This document shows, piece by piece, positions 42,440 through 49,759 of a stretch of 64,000 nt of DNA (position 1 is its first letter; each line of letters begins with the position of its first letter). A program made the translations under genes and the position numbers. The notes beneath the pieces were generated by a model that ran no database searches, was not told the DNA's origin, and saw nothing but the letters and a program-made list of their open reading frames with translations. Origin of the DNA: CAYNEI01 sp964396185 (GTDB lineage: Archaea > Thermoplasmatota > SW-10-69-26); NCBI GenBank assembly GCA_964396185.1, contig CAYNEI010000001.1, forward strand, positions 1-64,000, read 5' to 3'.

Positions 42440-43247
42440 CGTACCCTCCGGAGAGTCCCTCCGGGTCGCCTGGCGGCTGGTCCAGCACCGCCATGGAGTG
42501 CTGCCTGCTGGCCGTCTCCCAGAACCCCCGGAGCCACTCCGGGAAGACGACGGTGTTGGGATGGATCGCCTTGATCGGTGGGCTCTCCGGGTAGAGGCGC
42601 CTTGCTTGGCTCAGAACTTGGTCGTAAGCGATGGTGAGGGGAGCGCATGCCTGCTTGGATGCCTCGACGAACCGGGGGTCCAAGGTGGCAGTGAGGAGCG
42701 CGAGACCGATCTGTGGGTTGAGCGTTGGAACAGTGTCACGGCTCCCAGCTTGCGACGCGTCGGGTTCCCCTGAGGGCACCGGTTGCTCAGAGACTTCGTT
42801 GGTCGAGAGCCGGTACCACATCACCTCGGGGTAGGGTGGGTGAGATCGGTTCTTGAGTCGCTCGTCCGGTGTAAGCACGGGGATGGCTCGATTGATGGCT
42901 ACGTTGAGGTTGCGCCGGATCGGTAGGCAAGCGAATGCCCAGTTTCGTTCGCCCCTCAGGGAGAGGATATCCTGGTAGAGGAGCAGGGATCTGCGATAGC
43001 TGCTGGGTTCGACGAGCAGCTGGCCGAACGTGATCCGGCGCGGGATGGCGTAATCGTCGTAACCTGCATGCAGGACAAGCCCGTGATCGGTCAGTTCCCG
43101 CAGGTACCCCTTCACGGTGGGCTTGGATCGGTCTGCAGCCTGGCAGAACGCCGCGAGAGAAACCCTGGGGTGTCCATAACCGGTGGCATCGATGAGGCCG
43201 AGGGCAGGGCGGGGGACCGAGAGCGCAGGTTGACCGAACGGGGCCAT
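42420..43247 (-). CDS. Winged-helix regulator, putative antitoxin partner of the nucleotidyltransferase
   Basis: 275 residues. The N-terminal part contains a helix-turn-helix: RVSLAAFCQAADRSKPTVKGYLRELTDHGLV, then a beta-wing-like DDYAIPRRITFG. The rest (residues 100-275) is unfamiliar, with conserved-looking HPPYPEVMWYRLS and a Pro-rich end. The frame is open to 43334, but a strong TATA box (TTTAAATA on the minus strand, 43273-43280) lies about 30 bases before ATG 43247, which I therefore take as the leaderless start. The order and overlap with the nucleotidyltransferase gene suggest an autoregulating antitoxin. No match to classic AbiEi is obvious, so this could be a distinct family. Confidence 0.7.
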   Translation of the reverse strand: MAPFGQPALSVPRPALGLIDATGYGHPRVSLAAFCQAADRSKPTVKGYLRELTDHGLVLHAGYDDYAIPRRITFGQLLVEPSSYRRSLLLYQDILSLRGERNWAFACLPIRRNLNVAINRAIPVLTPDERLKNRSHPPYPEVMWYRLSTNEVSEQPVPSGEPDASQAGSRDTVPTLNPQIGLALLTATLDPRFVEASKQACAPLTIAYDQVLSQARRLYPESPPIKAIHPNTVVFPEWLRGFWETASRQHSMAVLDQPPGDPEGLSGGYDDETHA

Positions 43248-43272
43248 CAGCTCCACTGTTTGCACGCCACCG

Positions 43273-43280
43273 TATTTAAA
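43273..43280 (-). promoter_or_regulatory. TATA box of the HTH/nucleotidyltransferase operon
   Basis: TTTAAATA on the minus strand, centred about 30 bases before the start codon at 43247. Confidence 0.65.
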
Positions 43281-43289
43281 ACGTGCGCA

Positions 43290-43328
43290 AAGTATGGGCA
43301 TATCCATCTTTTCCAGAAGTATGGAAAA
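43290..43328. promoter_or_regulatory. Repeats upstream of the HTH/nucleotidyltransferase operon
   Basis: AAGTATGG occurs at 43290-43297 and again at 43317-43324 (27-base spacing), and TTTTCC (43309-43314) with GGAAAA (43323-43328) forms a perfect inverted repeat. The cluster lies just upstream of the TATA box and is a candidate binding site for the HTH protein. The rest of the gap 43329-43524 holds no gene that I can support. Confidence 0.45.
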
Positions 43329-43524
43329 TCTCACCTTTCTACTGTCTCGGTAGGCAGCGCCATCTGATTCGGCTGCTTCCCGGAGGCAGTGGTCGTGCGC
43401 TCGTTGGGTTACGGTGCGCCGGTGGTTCCTTCATGGATCCAGCCGATCGCCTCGGTCGGTACATGCGTTGAGGCAGGGTGGATGGAAGTTCCGGTCGAGG
43501 TTCGCACAGGAGGTCTGATCCTGT

Positions 43525-44709
43525 TCATCCCTCTCCCGAGCTCCGCTCGGAGCGCCTATCCCCGTCCCCCGGCTCCCCACCTTCACCCTGGCTCTGGCCG
43601 GATGGAGCCTCCATGCGCATGGAGGCGAGCTGGCTCAAGATCTCATCCACCTCGCGGGCGTGCTGGATCTCGAGCTCCTGGCGTTGCTCGAGGTAGATCC
43701 GGATGAACGTCATGAGCATGGCCAGCACGAGCGGGCCCACGAGGAAGCCCATGAAGCCGAAGGCGATCAGGCCGCCGATCGCGCCCAGCAGGGCCAGGGT
43801 CGGGTGCATGCCGGAGCGCTCGGCCATGATCTTGGGCTTGATCACGTTGTCGATGGTGGAGACCAACACCGCACCCCAGAGCAGCACCCCGATGCCGCTG
43901 CCGGTCGATCCCGTGACGATGAGGATGATGCCTGCCGGGAGCCACACGATGGGCGCTCCGACCACCGGGAGCAGGGAGAGCACGGCGGTCACGAAGCCCC
44001 AGAGCACCGGTGCTGGGACGCCGAAGACCCAGAACCCGACACCCATGAGCGCCCCCTGGATGGCAGCAGTGGCGACTTGGCCGAACACCACCGCATCCAG
44101 CGAGTTGGCCATCTCGTCGATGATGCGTTGCTCGGTGGAGCGCTGGAGGGGAAGCAAGTCCTCGATGAAGTCGATGAACCGGTCCCCATCGCGCAGCGCG
44201 TAGTAGCCGATGAAGAGCACCACGGTCACACCGAGGCCGAACTGCGCGAGGAAGATGGGGGCGTTGGGCAACCAGCCGAGCACGGCCCCTCTCGCGCGCG
44301 GGACGACCTCCTCGATGACCGCGTCGGCCACCGTCTGGTTCTCGCTGACCTGGGGCCAGCCGAAGTACTCGCGTGTGAGGTTGCCAGCGCTCTCGGCCAT
44401 GCCCTGGACCTCGTCCACCGTGACCTGTTGAGCAAGCCCCTGGGTCTGGAGCACGAGCTCGTAGCCGATGTAGCCCATGGGCACGATGACGGCCAGGATG
44501 AGGATGATGAGCGCGAGGCTGGCAGCCACGGCCCGGTGCGGGATATGCTTGTGCAGCCAGCGGAACACCGGGTAGCCCAGGTAGCCCACGAGCAGGCCCC
44601 CGAGGATGAAGGGCCAGAGGGGGGCCACGATGAAGAACGAGAGGACGGCCAGGACACCCAAGAGGATGTAGAGGCTCGGATGGATCCTCGACGTCGGGAG
44701 CTCGGCCAT
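43525..44709 (-). CDS. AI-2E (PerM) family membrane permease
   Basis: 394 residues with about eight membrane helices in the typical order: two N-terminal helix pairs, an extracytoplasmic amphipathic domain (about residues 85-150), then LPVVGAPIVWLPAGIILIV and DNVIKPKIMAERSGMHP, followed by AFGFMGFLVGPLVLAML, the family signature. The C-terminal tail is charged. AI-2E family proteins include the sodium/proton antiporters and exporters of small molecules; the name does not prove autoinducer transport. ATG 44709 is chosen because a TATA-like GGTTCATAACC lies 28 bases upstream; TTG 44721 is the alternative. Confidence 0.9.
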   Translation of the reverse strand: MAELPTSRIHPSLYILLGVLAVLSFFIVAPLWPFILGGLLVGYLGYPVFRWLHKHIPHRAVAASLALIILILAVIVPMGYIGYELVLQTQGLAQQVTVDEVQGMAESAGNLTREYFGWPQVSENQTVADAVIEEVVPRARGAVLGWLPNAPIFLAQFGLGVTVVLFIGYYALRDGDRFIDFIEDLLPLQRSTEQRIIDEMANSLDAVVFGQVATAAIQGALMGVGFWVFGVPAPVLWGFVTAVLSLLPVVGAPIVWLPAGIILIVTGSTGSGIGVLLWGAVLVSTIDNVIKPKIMAERSGMHPTLALLGAIGGLIAFGFMGFLVGPLVLAMLMTFIRIYLEQRQELEIQHAREVDEILSQLASMRMEAPSGQSQGEGGEPGDGDRRSERSSGEG

Positions 44710-44832
44710 CCGCTTGGCCAAGGCGGGTTGTTGGTTATGAACCCTGCCGGTTCGCTACAGCGGGGGCAGCGTTGCCTGCGTTGCATGTCGTGACGCCACC
44801 CTTTATGACGGTGCGCCCCTACATCAGGCCCG

Positions 44833-45495
44833 ATGCCTGCTCCGTCGGCGCCAGGACGGCGCACCGGTCGGCTCGTCGTCCTCGATGGGATCGACGGCGC
44901 CGGCAAGACCACCGTGGCCGAGCGGATCGAGCGGGAGCTGGACGCCCAGGGGATCGAGCTCACGCGCACACGCGAGCCGACTCAGAGCCAGGCGGGCCAA
45001 GCGGTGCGAGCGATCCTCTCGGACCCGGATCATGACCCGGTGAGCGAGGCGCTGCTCTTCGCGGCAGACCACGCCACCCACACGGCCTGGCTGCGCGAGC
45101 AGTTGTCCGAAGGCAAGCTCGTGCTCTCGGACCGCTACTCGACCTCGTGGCTGGTCTACCAGTCGTTGACGCTCGGATCCATCTGGCCCAAGCAGAGCAC
45201 CATGAGCCCCCGGGAGTGGCTGGACCACGTGGTGGCCCCCTTCGAGCTCTCCCCGGATCTCGTGCTGTTGCTCGACCTCCCTGTGGAGGCGGCCATGGAT
45301 CGCATGGGGGGACGAGGCGAGCAGGCCGAGAAGTTCGAGGAGGCTGCCTTCCTCGAAGAGGTGCGTGAGGCCTACCTGGAGCTGGCCAGGGAGCGGGGCT
45401 TCGTGACCATCGATGCCACCGGGTCCCCGGAGGCCACGGCACGAGCGTGCCTGGAGCCCATCCTCGAGCTCATCCAGGAGGGACGTGCACCGTGA
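44833..45495 (+). CDS. tmk: Thymidylate kinase
   Basis: Tmk phosphorylates dTMP to dTDP. The 220-residue protein has P-loop DGIDGAGKT (18-26), the TREP motif in TRTREPTQSQAG (DR[YH]-type lid), LSDRYSTSWLVYQ with the conserved Asp-Arg-Tyr, and LVLLLDLPVEAAMDRMGGRG. A TATA element (CTTTATGACG, 44801-44810) lies 28 bases before the ATG. The stop overlaps the GTG of the next gene (GTGA), so a membrane zinc-ribbon protein is made from the same message. Confidence 0.95.
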   Translation: MPAPSAPGRRTGRLVVLDGIDGAGKTTVAERIERELDAQGIELTRTREPTQSQAGQAVRAILSDPDHDPVSEALLFAADHATHTAWLREQLSEGKLVLSDRYSTSWLVYQSLTLGSIWPKQSTMSPREWLDHVVAPFELSPDLVLLLDLPVEAAMDRMGGRGEQAEKFEEAAFLEEVREAYLELARERGFVTIDATGSPEATARACLEPILELIQEGRAP

Positions 45496-45932
45496 AGCTG
45501 CCGGGCCCGCCCAAGCTCTGGCTCAACGTCGGCATCCTCATCGCCTTGGTCGGCGTCGTCGTGGGTGGGTACGCCTACACGGGCGATCGGGCCTACGAGA
45601 TCGAGTTCGTGGCCGTGGCGTTCTTAGGCTTCCTGTTGCTCGTGCTCGGGAGCTGGATGGCCGGATGGGCACAGGCCCAGCGCCCGCGCCTGGGCGCTGC
45701 ACGCGAACGCGACGATGACGAGGACAACGAGGAGCGAGGCAAGCCCTCCCTGACCGAGCGCCTCAAGGCCGCGCTCCCAGGCCGCTCGGGCACCGGGACG
45801 GCGATGCAGGCCCAGGTTGCCTGTCCATCGTGTCGAGCGGTTTTCGAGACCGAGGGCTCGCCACCGTTCCAGGCCACATGCCCGGAGTGCGGGCACGAGG
45901 ACCGCGTCGAGCGGCCCCAGCCCGCTGGCTAA
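45492..45932 (+). CDS. Membrane protein with one C-terminal zinc ribbon
   Basis: 146 residues. Two membrane helices (WLNVGILIALVGVVVGGYAY and IEFVAVAFLGFLLLVLGSW) are followed by a charged acidic-basic linker and a zinc ribbon CPSCRAVF...CPECGHEDRV (two CxxC pairs 17 residues apart). This is the same design as the protein at 29102-29806, which has two ribbons. GTG 45492 overlaps the tmk stop. The soluble ribbon should face the cytoplasm. Nothing in the sequence ties it to dTMP metabolism, so the pairing with tmk may be only transcriptional. Confidence 0.8.
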   Translation: MKLPGPPKLWLNVGILIALVGVVVGGYAYTGDRAYEIEFVAVAFLGFLLLVLGSWMAGWAQAQRPRLGAARERDDDEDNEERGKPSLTERLKAALPGRSGTGTAMQAQVACPSCRAVFETEGSPPFQATCPECGHEDRVERPQPAG

Positions 45933-46011
45933 GGGAACGGGGATCGGAGAGGAGAGAAGGGGAGCGGAGACGCCCGGGGGGTGCCCGGGCGTGGATGGAT
46001 CCGGATCGAGC

Positions 46012-46587
46012 TCAGCGTCGGCGAGCGAGCACGAACGCCGTCAGGCCAAGGGCTGTAAGGGCTGCGAGCAGGCCGAAGCCGGGCTGGCTGTTGGCCTCGC
46101 CCTCTCCATCGCCGTCGGCCCCGTCGCCACCATCCGCGCCGTCGTCCCCGTCGCTGGAGATGCTCCAGGACCCGAACATGCCGAGGCTCTCGTGCCCAGC
46201 CACATCGCACCAGAAGTAGAGCTCCCCCACGTCATCGGGGACCGTGAAGCTGATGGTCTCCTCCTCGCCAGGAGCCAGATCATCCGTGCTCGCCAAGGTA
46301 TCCGATCCTGGATCCGTGCCGCCCTGGGCCCCGCTGCCTTCCTTGATGAAGAAGTTGTGATTGGCCGAGTTGCTGCTCGGGTTGCGTACCGTGATCTCCA
46401 CGGTGGCGCCGGCGTCGATGGCGTCGGTGTCGCCATCGAACTCCCAGCAGTAGGTCTCCCGGCAGCCGCTCTCCTTGGCCTCGGCGGTGAGCGTGATCGT
46501 GTGTCCCTCGTCCGCGACGGCTGCGGGCGCCATGATCGTGACCAGAGCAAGCGCTAGCAGGCCGAAGATGAACCGATGTGGGGCCAT
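46012..46587 (-). CDS. Exported cupredoxin with a PGF-CTERM-type anchor
   Basis: 191 residues. A signal peptide (FIFGLLALALVTIMAPAAVA) precedes a plastocyanin/azurin-like domain. The type 1 copper ligands are all visible: His77 in NHNFF, Cys127 in FWCDVAGH, His132 in GHESLGM and Met137. Cys42 and Cys47 could form a disulfide. After an Asp/Gly-rich linker the protein ends with SQPGFGLLAALTALG and a basic RRR, the PGF-CTERM pattern processed by archaeosortase A for lipid anchoring. It is therefore probably an electron carrier held on the outer face of the membrane. ATG 46587 lies 29 bases after an AT-rich element; the upstream in-frame start at 46629 would add a non-signal extension. Confidence 0.87.
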   Translation of the reverse strand: MAPHRFIFGLLALALVTIMAPAAVADEGHTITLTAEAKESGCRETYCWEFDGDTDAIDAGATVEITVRNPSSNSANHNFFIKEGSGAQGGTDPGSDTLASTDDLAPGEEETISFTVPDDVGELYFWCDVAGHESLGMFGSWSISSDGDDGADGGDGADGDGEGEANSQPGFGLLAALTALGLTAFVLARRR

Positions 46588-46675
46588 AGCCGGGCGACGC
46601 CACGTGCTCAAGATAGGGTTTTCGGTCAATGCTTCAAGCAGGGAAACGGGCTCGGCCGCTGGTCACGGGACCCGT

Positions 46676-48034
46676 TCATCCAAGCTCCGGGGTGAGATGG
46701 TCCCACGGTCGCTCTCCCCCGCCCTCGAACCCGTGGATCTGCACGCGGTGGGCGTCCTCCTTGATCCGGGCCACGCGCCAGGGATCGTCCACGCCGATCA
46801 CGTAGAAATCATGGAGCTCAGCGCTCTTGGCGGCATCCTTGAGCGGACGCAACACGCGCCCTCTGCGCTGGATGTGCTGTCGCTGGCTGGTTGACGAAGC
46901 GGCGAGCACCGCCACATCGGCGTCCGGTACGTCCAGGCCCTCGTCCAAGGCGCGCACCGCCACGAGCACGCCTCTCTCGATGGCGCGGAAGCGCTCAAGC
47001 GCGGCGTCGCGCTCGGCTTGGTCGAGCATGGAGTGGTAGACGAACGTCTCGAGCCCAGCCTTCTTGGCCGCGCGGGCCAGCTCCTCGGAGAAGGCGATCT
47101 CCTCGCTGAAGACGATGACCTTCTTCCGGGTCATCTGCCCGACGAGCCGTTCGAAGATCTCCACCTTGCCTGCCGCGTTCTTGACCACGCGGGCCCGCTG
47201 GAAGAGGTTCTCCTGGATCTCCTCAGCCAGCTCCTCTTCGCCCTCGTTGCGCAACAGGGAGAGCAGCTCGCCCAGGTCCTCCATGGTCGGCGGGTCCTCG
47301 AACCTGGCCTCCACCTCGGCCAGCAGCAGGTTGAGGGTCCGGCAGAACTCGTCGTACTGTTCCTGCTCGAAGGGGTTCAGGTAGGTGGAGTGGAGGTGGT
47401 AGGTGTAGCGCGCGAGGTGGCCGTCGGCCACGGCTTGGCCGAGATCGTAGGCATGAGCGACCCCTTCGAAGTAGTCGAGCACGCGGCGCGTACCGGTGGG
47501 GTCGAAGTCCCGCTCTGGCGTGGCCGAGAGGCCCAAGCGGAACGGGAAGGCGTCCACGAGCGTGCGGGAGAACTTGGGCGCGCCGGCGCGGTGGCACTCG
47601 TCCACGATGATGAGCGAGCGGTCCTGCTCGGTGACCATGGCCTCGAGCACGTCCGGGTTGCGCATGGCGGTCTGGATGGGGGTGAGCACCACCTGGGCAT
47701 CCCCGACCCGCCGGAGCCGCCGCGAGCCTGCCACGCTTGCCACCTGCTCGGGTCGCAGCCCCCCGCGGTCGAGCAACTCGGCCTTCCACTGGTGGACCAG
47801 CGCCCGGGTGGGGACGACGATGAGGGTGCGCTGCTTGCCCGCCTTGGCCCACAGCACGGCTCCGATGCCGATCAGCGTCTTGCCTGTGCCCGTGGCCAGA
47901 TGCGCGATGCCCCGGCCTCCCCGGTCGACGAAGGAGCGCAAGGTCTCGCGCTGGTAGCCCCGCAGGCCAAGCTGGGTCTCGATCCGGGCCAAGCTGGAGG
48001 TGGGGGGATGGATGGTCGATCGGCTCGCCGCCAC
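46676..48034 (-). CDS. Superfamily 2 DNA helicase, XPB/Rad25-like
   Basis: 452 residues. The helicase motifs are in order: Q-like LRGYQRETL, Walker A LATGTGKT (46-53), VVPTRALVHQW, the DECH box in IIVDECHRAG, LSATPERDF, the second RecA domain with KVIVFSEEI, VAVRALDEGLDVPDADVAV and motif VI QRRGRVLRP. The closest known group is XPB/SSL2-like and RapA-like archaeal helicases, which translocate on double-stranded DNA in repair or transcription. Start GTG 48034 is supported by a TATA-like CTGATAACCCC 26 bases upstream. It follows the RNase P gene by about 97 bases on the same strand. Confidence 0.92.
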   Translation of the reverse strand: MAASRSTIHPPTSSLARIETQLGLRGYQRETLRSFVDRGGRGIAHLATGTGKTLIGIGAVLWAKAGKQRTLIVVPTRALVHQWKAELLDRGGLRPEQVASVAGSRRLRRVGDAQVVLTPIQTAMRNPDVLEAMVTEQDRSLIIVDECHRAGAPKFSRTLVDAFPFRLGLSATPERDFDPTGTRRVLDYFEGVAHAYDLGQAVADGHLARYTYHLHSTYLNPFEQEQYDEFCRTLNLLLAEVEARFEDPPTMEDLGELLSLLRNEGEEELAEEIQENLFQRARVVKNAAGKVEIFERLVGQMTRKKVIVFSEEIAFSEELARAAKKAGLETFVYHSMLDQAERDAALERFRAIERGVLVAVRALDEGLDVPDADVAVLAASSTSQRQHIQRRGRVLRPLKDAAKSAELHDFYVIGVDDPWRVARIKEDAHRVQIHGFEGGGERPWDHLTPELG

Positions 48035-48131
48035 ACCCGGGCAACGAGCAGGGGGGTTATCAGCCGTGGGGCCGGGTGGCCGAAACTTCTCGTGCGTGCC
48101 TGTTGATCTCCCCGATAAGAGAGGTGGCCAA

Positions 48132-48455
48132 CTACCGGGTCTGGCCTGGCAGCGGTCGGCGATGGACCCTGCCGCAGCGTAGGCACGTGGTGGAGACCTT
48201 GGCGCCGGTCACGCGGACGCGAGCGGTGCGCGAGGCGAGCAGGAAGGCCCGGCAGCCCCGGCACACCTGCGTGCGCAGCGCCGGGAGCATGGGCACGAGG
48301 TTGCGGGTTTTGACACGCCAGGCCAGCTCGCTGTACCGGTGAGCATCGTCGAGGCGCCCCTCCAGGGCAGCCTGTTCGGCCAGGGAGAGCAAGCGCTCCA
48401 CGCGCTCGATCCCGATCCGGCGACGCTCGGCCTTCGAGAGGCTCGCTCGACCCAC
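48132..48455 (-). CDS. rnp4: RNase P protein subunit Rpp21/Rnp4
   Basis: Rpp21 is a protein subunit of archaeal RNase P, which removes the 5' leader of pre-tRNA. The 107-residue protein has the helical N-terminus (IERVERLLSLAEQAALEG), the conserved ARRYSELAWRVKTRN-like helix (AHRYSELAWRVKTRN), KxR-rich loop and a zinc ribbon with Cys65, Cys68, Cys91 and Cys94 (CRGC and CLRCG). It ends RVHRRPLPG. The frame is open to 48575, but GTG 48455 gives a normal length and removes an Arg/Pro/His-rich extension. Together with endA and trm5 it is part of the tRNA maturation set. Confidence 0.85.
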   Translation of the reverse strand: MGRASLSKAERRRIGIERVERLLSLAEQAALEGRLDDAHRYSELAWRVKTRNLVPMLPALRTQVCRGCRAFLLASRTARVRVTGAKVSTTCLRCGRVHRRPLPGQTR

Positions 48456-48549
48456 GAGCGTGGGACAGGAGGCTCGGGGATGAAGGTTTCGGCGATGGTG
48501 TGGTCGCGAATCTACGGATGTTGAGGACGCAGGGGGTGACAACGTCGGG

Positions 48550-48792
48550 TCATGACGATGCAAGGACCCGGTCATCCTCGCTCAAGGCGATGTAGCTCTC
48601 GATGCCTCGCTTGTACCGTCGGATGATCCGCTCCATCCTCCGGTTACCCTCCCCTCGCGCCCGCCTCAGATCCCCGTCAACGAGCTCGAGGAGCTCCCTC
48701 GCCTCGTGGAGACTGAGCGTGTCATGGTGAAACTTATTCAGGAGTTGCCTGAGACGCCGCTGGCGCTCCGAACTCGTGCCGTTAGCGGTCAT
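48550..48792 (-). CDS. Small charged helical protein of unknown function
   Basis: 80 residues, rich in Arg, Glu and Leu: RQRRLRQLLNKFHHDTLSLHEARELLELVDGDLRRARGEG and RMERIIRRYKRGIESYIALSEDD. It should form two or three amphipathic helices. I recognise no family. ATG 48792 has GGGAGAG seven bases before it; GTG 48825 is in frame too. It follows the small membrane-protein gene by 45 bases and is probably in its operon. A 10-bp palindrome CTGTATACAG at 48827-48836 lies between the two genes. The base composition is lower in GC than in the neighbours. Confidence 0.55.
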   Translation of the reverse strand: MTANGTSSERQRRLRQLLNKFHHDTLSLHEARELLELVDGDLRRARGEGNRRMERIIRRYKRGIESYIALSEDDRVLASS

Positions 48793-48837
48793 CTTCGTTC
48801 TCTCCCGTATGCAGGCGGACTGCACACTGTATACAGG

Positions 48838-49155
48838 TTAAGGGCCTTCATCCTCTTCAACTCCTTCGCCTTCATCATTCGGGGGGATCACCTCATCCTC
48901 GTCAACGTATGGGGCATACTCCTCTGCCTCAACGTTCATATCTTCTACCCCTAGGTTCCCTTGGGCCACATCGAGCCGCAGCTCGTGAAAAGAGCGCTCC
49001 AGCGGGTGCTGTTTCACCTCAACCGTCCTGAGACGCTCCCGGTGGCTCTTGACGCCTTCCCAGATGACGCCCGCCTGGAAGACGGTCCCCGTCCAGAACG
49101 ACAGCGCGGCGATGGCCACCGCAGCGATCGCCCACCCTAACTCAGTCGCGATCAT
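48838..49155 (-). CDS. Small single-helix membrane protein with acidic tail
   Basis: 105 residues. One N-terminal membrane helix (LGWAIAAVAIAALSFWTGTVFQAGV) is followed by a basic, probably helical segment (VKSHRERLRTVEVKQHPLERSFHELR) and a very acidic tail (EEYAPYVDEDEVIPPNDEGEGVEEDEGP). A TATA box (CCTATAAAACGG on the minus strand, 49183-49194) lies about 34 bases upstream. It forms a putative two-gene unit with the helical protein at 48550-48792. The function is not apparent; a holin-like or effector role is conceivable but unsupported. Confidence 0.65.
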   Translation of the reverse strand: MIATELGWAIAAVAIAALSFWTGTVFQAGVIWEGVKSHRERLRTVEVKQHPLERSFHELRLDVAQGNLGVEDMNVEAEEYAPYVDEDEVIPPNDEGEGVEEDEGP

Positions 49156-49221
49156 CCGCTAGCAAGCAGCGTATGGGCCCTGCCGTTTTATAGGCGGATC
49201 TTGGAGTAGAGTGAAACAACC

Positions 49222-49241
49222 GGTTCCGGTCTGCCGGAACC
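49222..49241. repeat. 8-bp perfect hairpin followed by an A-rich run
   Basis: GGTTCCGG and CCGGAACC with a 4-base loop, then CTAAAAATC. Read on the minus strand the run is TTTTTAG before the hairpin, so it is not a terminator for the genes to the left. This is the first of a series of inverted repeats in the gene-free stretch 49195-49557. Confidence 0.5.
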
Positions 49242-49293
49242 TAAAAATCGTGGGTGTTGGACTGCGAGATCTTGATCCCTCCGGACACATTGC

Positions 49294-49329
49294 CGCAGTG
49301 GAGGTTGGGCGCGCTCCGCCCTTCGGGGG
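49294..49329. repeat. 36-bp direct repeat, copy 1
   Basis: Identical to 49399-49434. Each copy contains GTTGGGCGCGCTCCGCCC, which itself can fold (GGGCG with CGCCC). Confidence 0.9.
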
Positions 49330-49398
49330 CCGGCCGGCCACGGCCGGAAGCAAGCGCCAATCAGGGCGCAACGCGATGGTTCCACCAACCCGCGAGAG

Positions 49399-49434
49399 CG
49401 CAGTGGAGGTTGGGCGCGCTCCGCCCTTCGGGGG
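49399..49434. repeat. 36-bp direct repeat, copy 2
   Basis: Identical to 49294-49329, 105 bases away. This copy also supplies the left arm of the hairpin at 49405-49451. Confidence 0.9.
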
Positions 49435-49560
49435 TCACGCGCCCAACCTCCAGCTTCGCACCAACCAACGGCCTGGCTCGCGCTCCCGGGGCGGGCCGTT
49501 GGTTGGTGCTCGCTTCCGGAACGCGCCCTATGAGAAAGCGCCGAGGCGCGTTTCGGAAGC
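49405..49560. repeat. Three consecutive long hairpins running into the tRNA-Thr 3' end
   Basis: Hairpin 1: GGAGGTTGGGCGCG (49405-49418) with its perfect complement at 49438-49451, 14 bp. Hairpin 2: GCACCAACCAACGGCC (49458-49473) with its perfect complement at 49494-49509, 16 bp. Hairpin 3: GCTTCCGGAACGCGCC (49512-49527) with 49545-49560, 16 bp with one mismatch; its right arm includes the last three bases of the tRNA gene. No ORF in this stretch is credible. Confidence 0.9.
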
Positions 49561-49629
49561 CGCCTCCGAGGATTGAACTCGGGACCTACTCCTTACCAAG
49601 GAGTCGCTCTACCACTGAGCCAAGGCGGC
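49558..49629 (-). tRNA. tRNA-Thr, anticodon GGT
   Basis: On the minus strand the acceptor arms are GCCGCCT and AGGCGGC. The D arm is GGCTCAGTGGTAGAGC, and the anticodon stem ACTCC/GGAGT encloses TTGGTAA, so the anticodon is GGT (reads ACC and ACT). The T arm is CCGAGTTCAATCCTCGG. The discriminator is T and CCA is not encoded. A TATA-like CTCTAATAGG lies about 30 bases upstream (49657-49667). The transcript would continue straight into a 16-bp hairpin. Confidence 0.95.
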
Positions 49630-49759
49630 CGGTAGGCCCGGCAATCCATCCCCCCTATTAGAGCCTTTTCCGCTGCCCGCGGGCGTGCTACGGCCTGCCT
49701 CGCTTGGTCCGTGAACCTTCATGTAGGGGGTTCCCCCTGGCCGACCGGGTGCGAGCGTT

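Noticed and set aside
43329..43524. Small plus-strand frames in the gap before the AI-2E gene
   Set aside because: Translations carry no recognisable domain, there is no promoter or ribosome binding site, and they overlap one another in different frames.
49222..49248. Terminator for the small-protein operon
   Set aside because: The hairpin is on the promoter side of that operon, and the U run would precede the stem on that strand.
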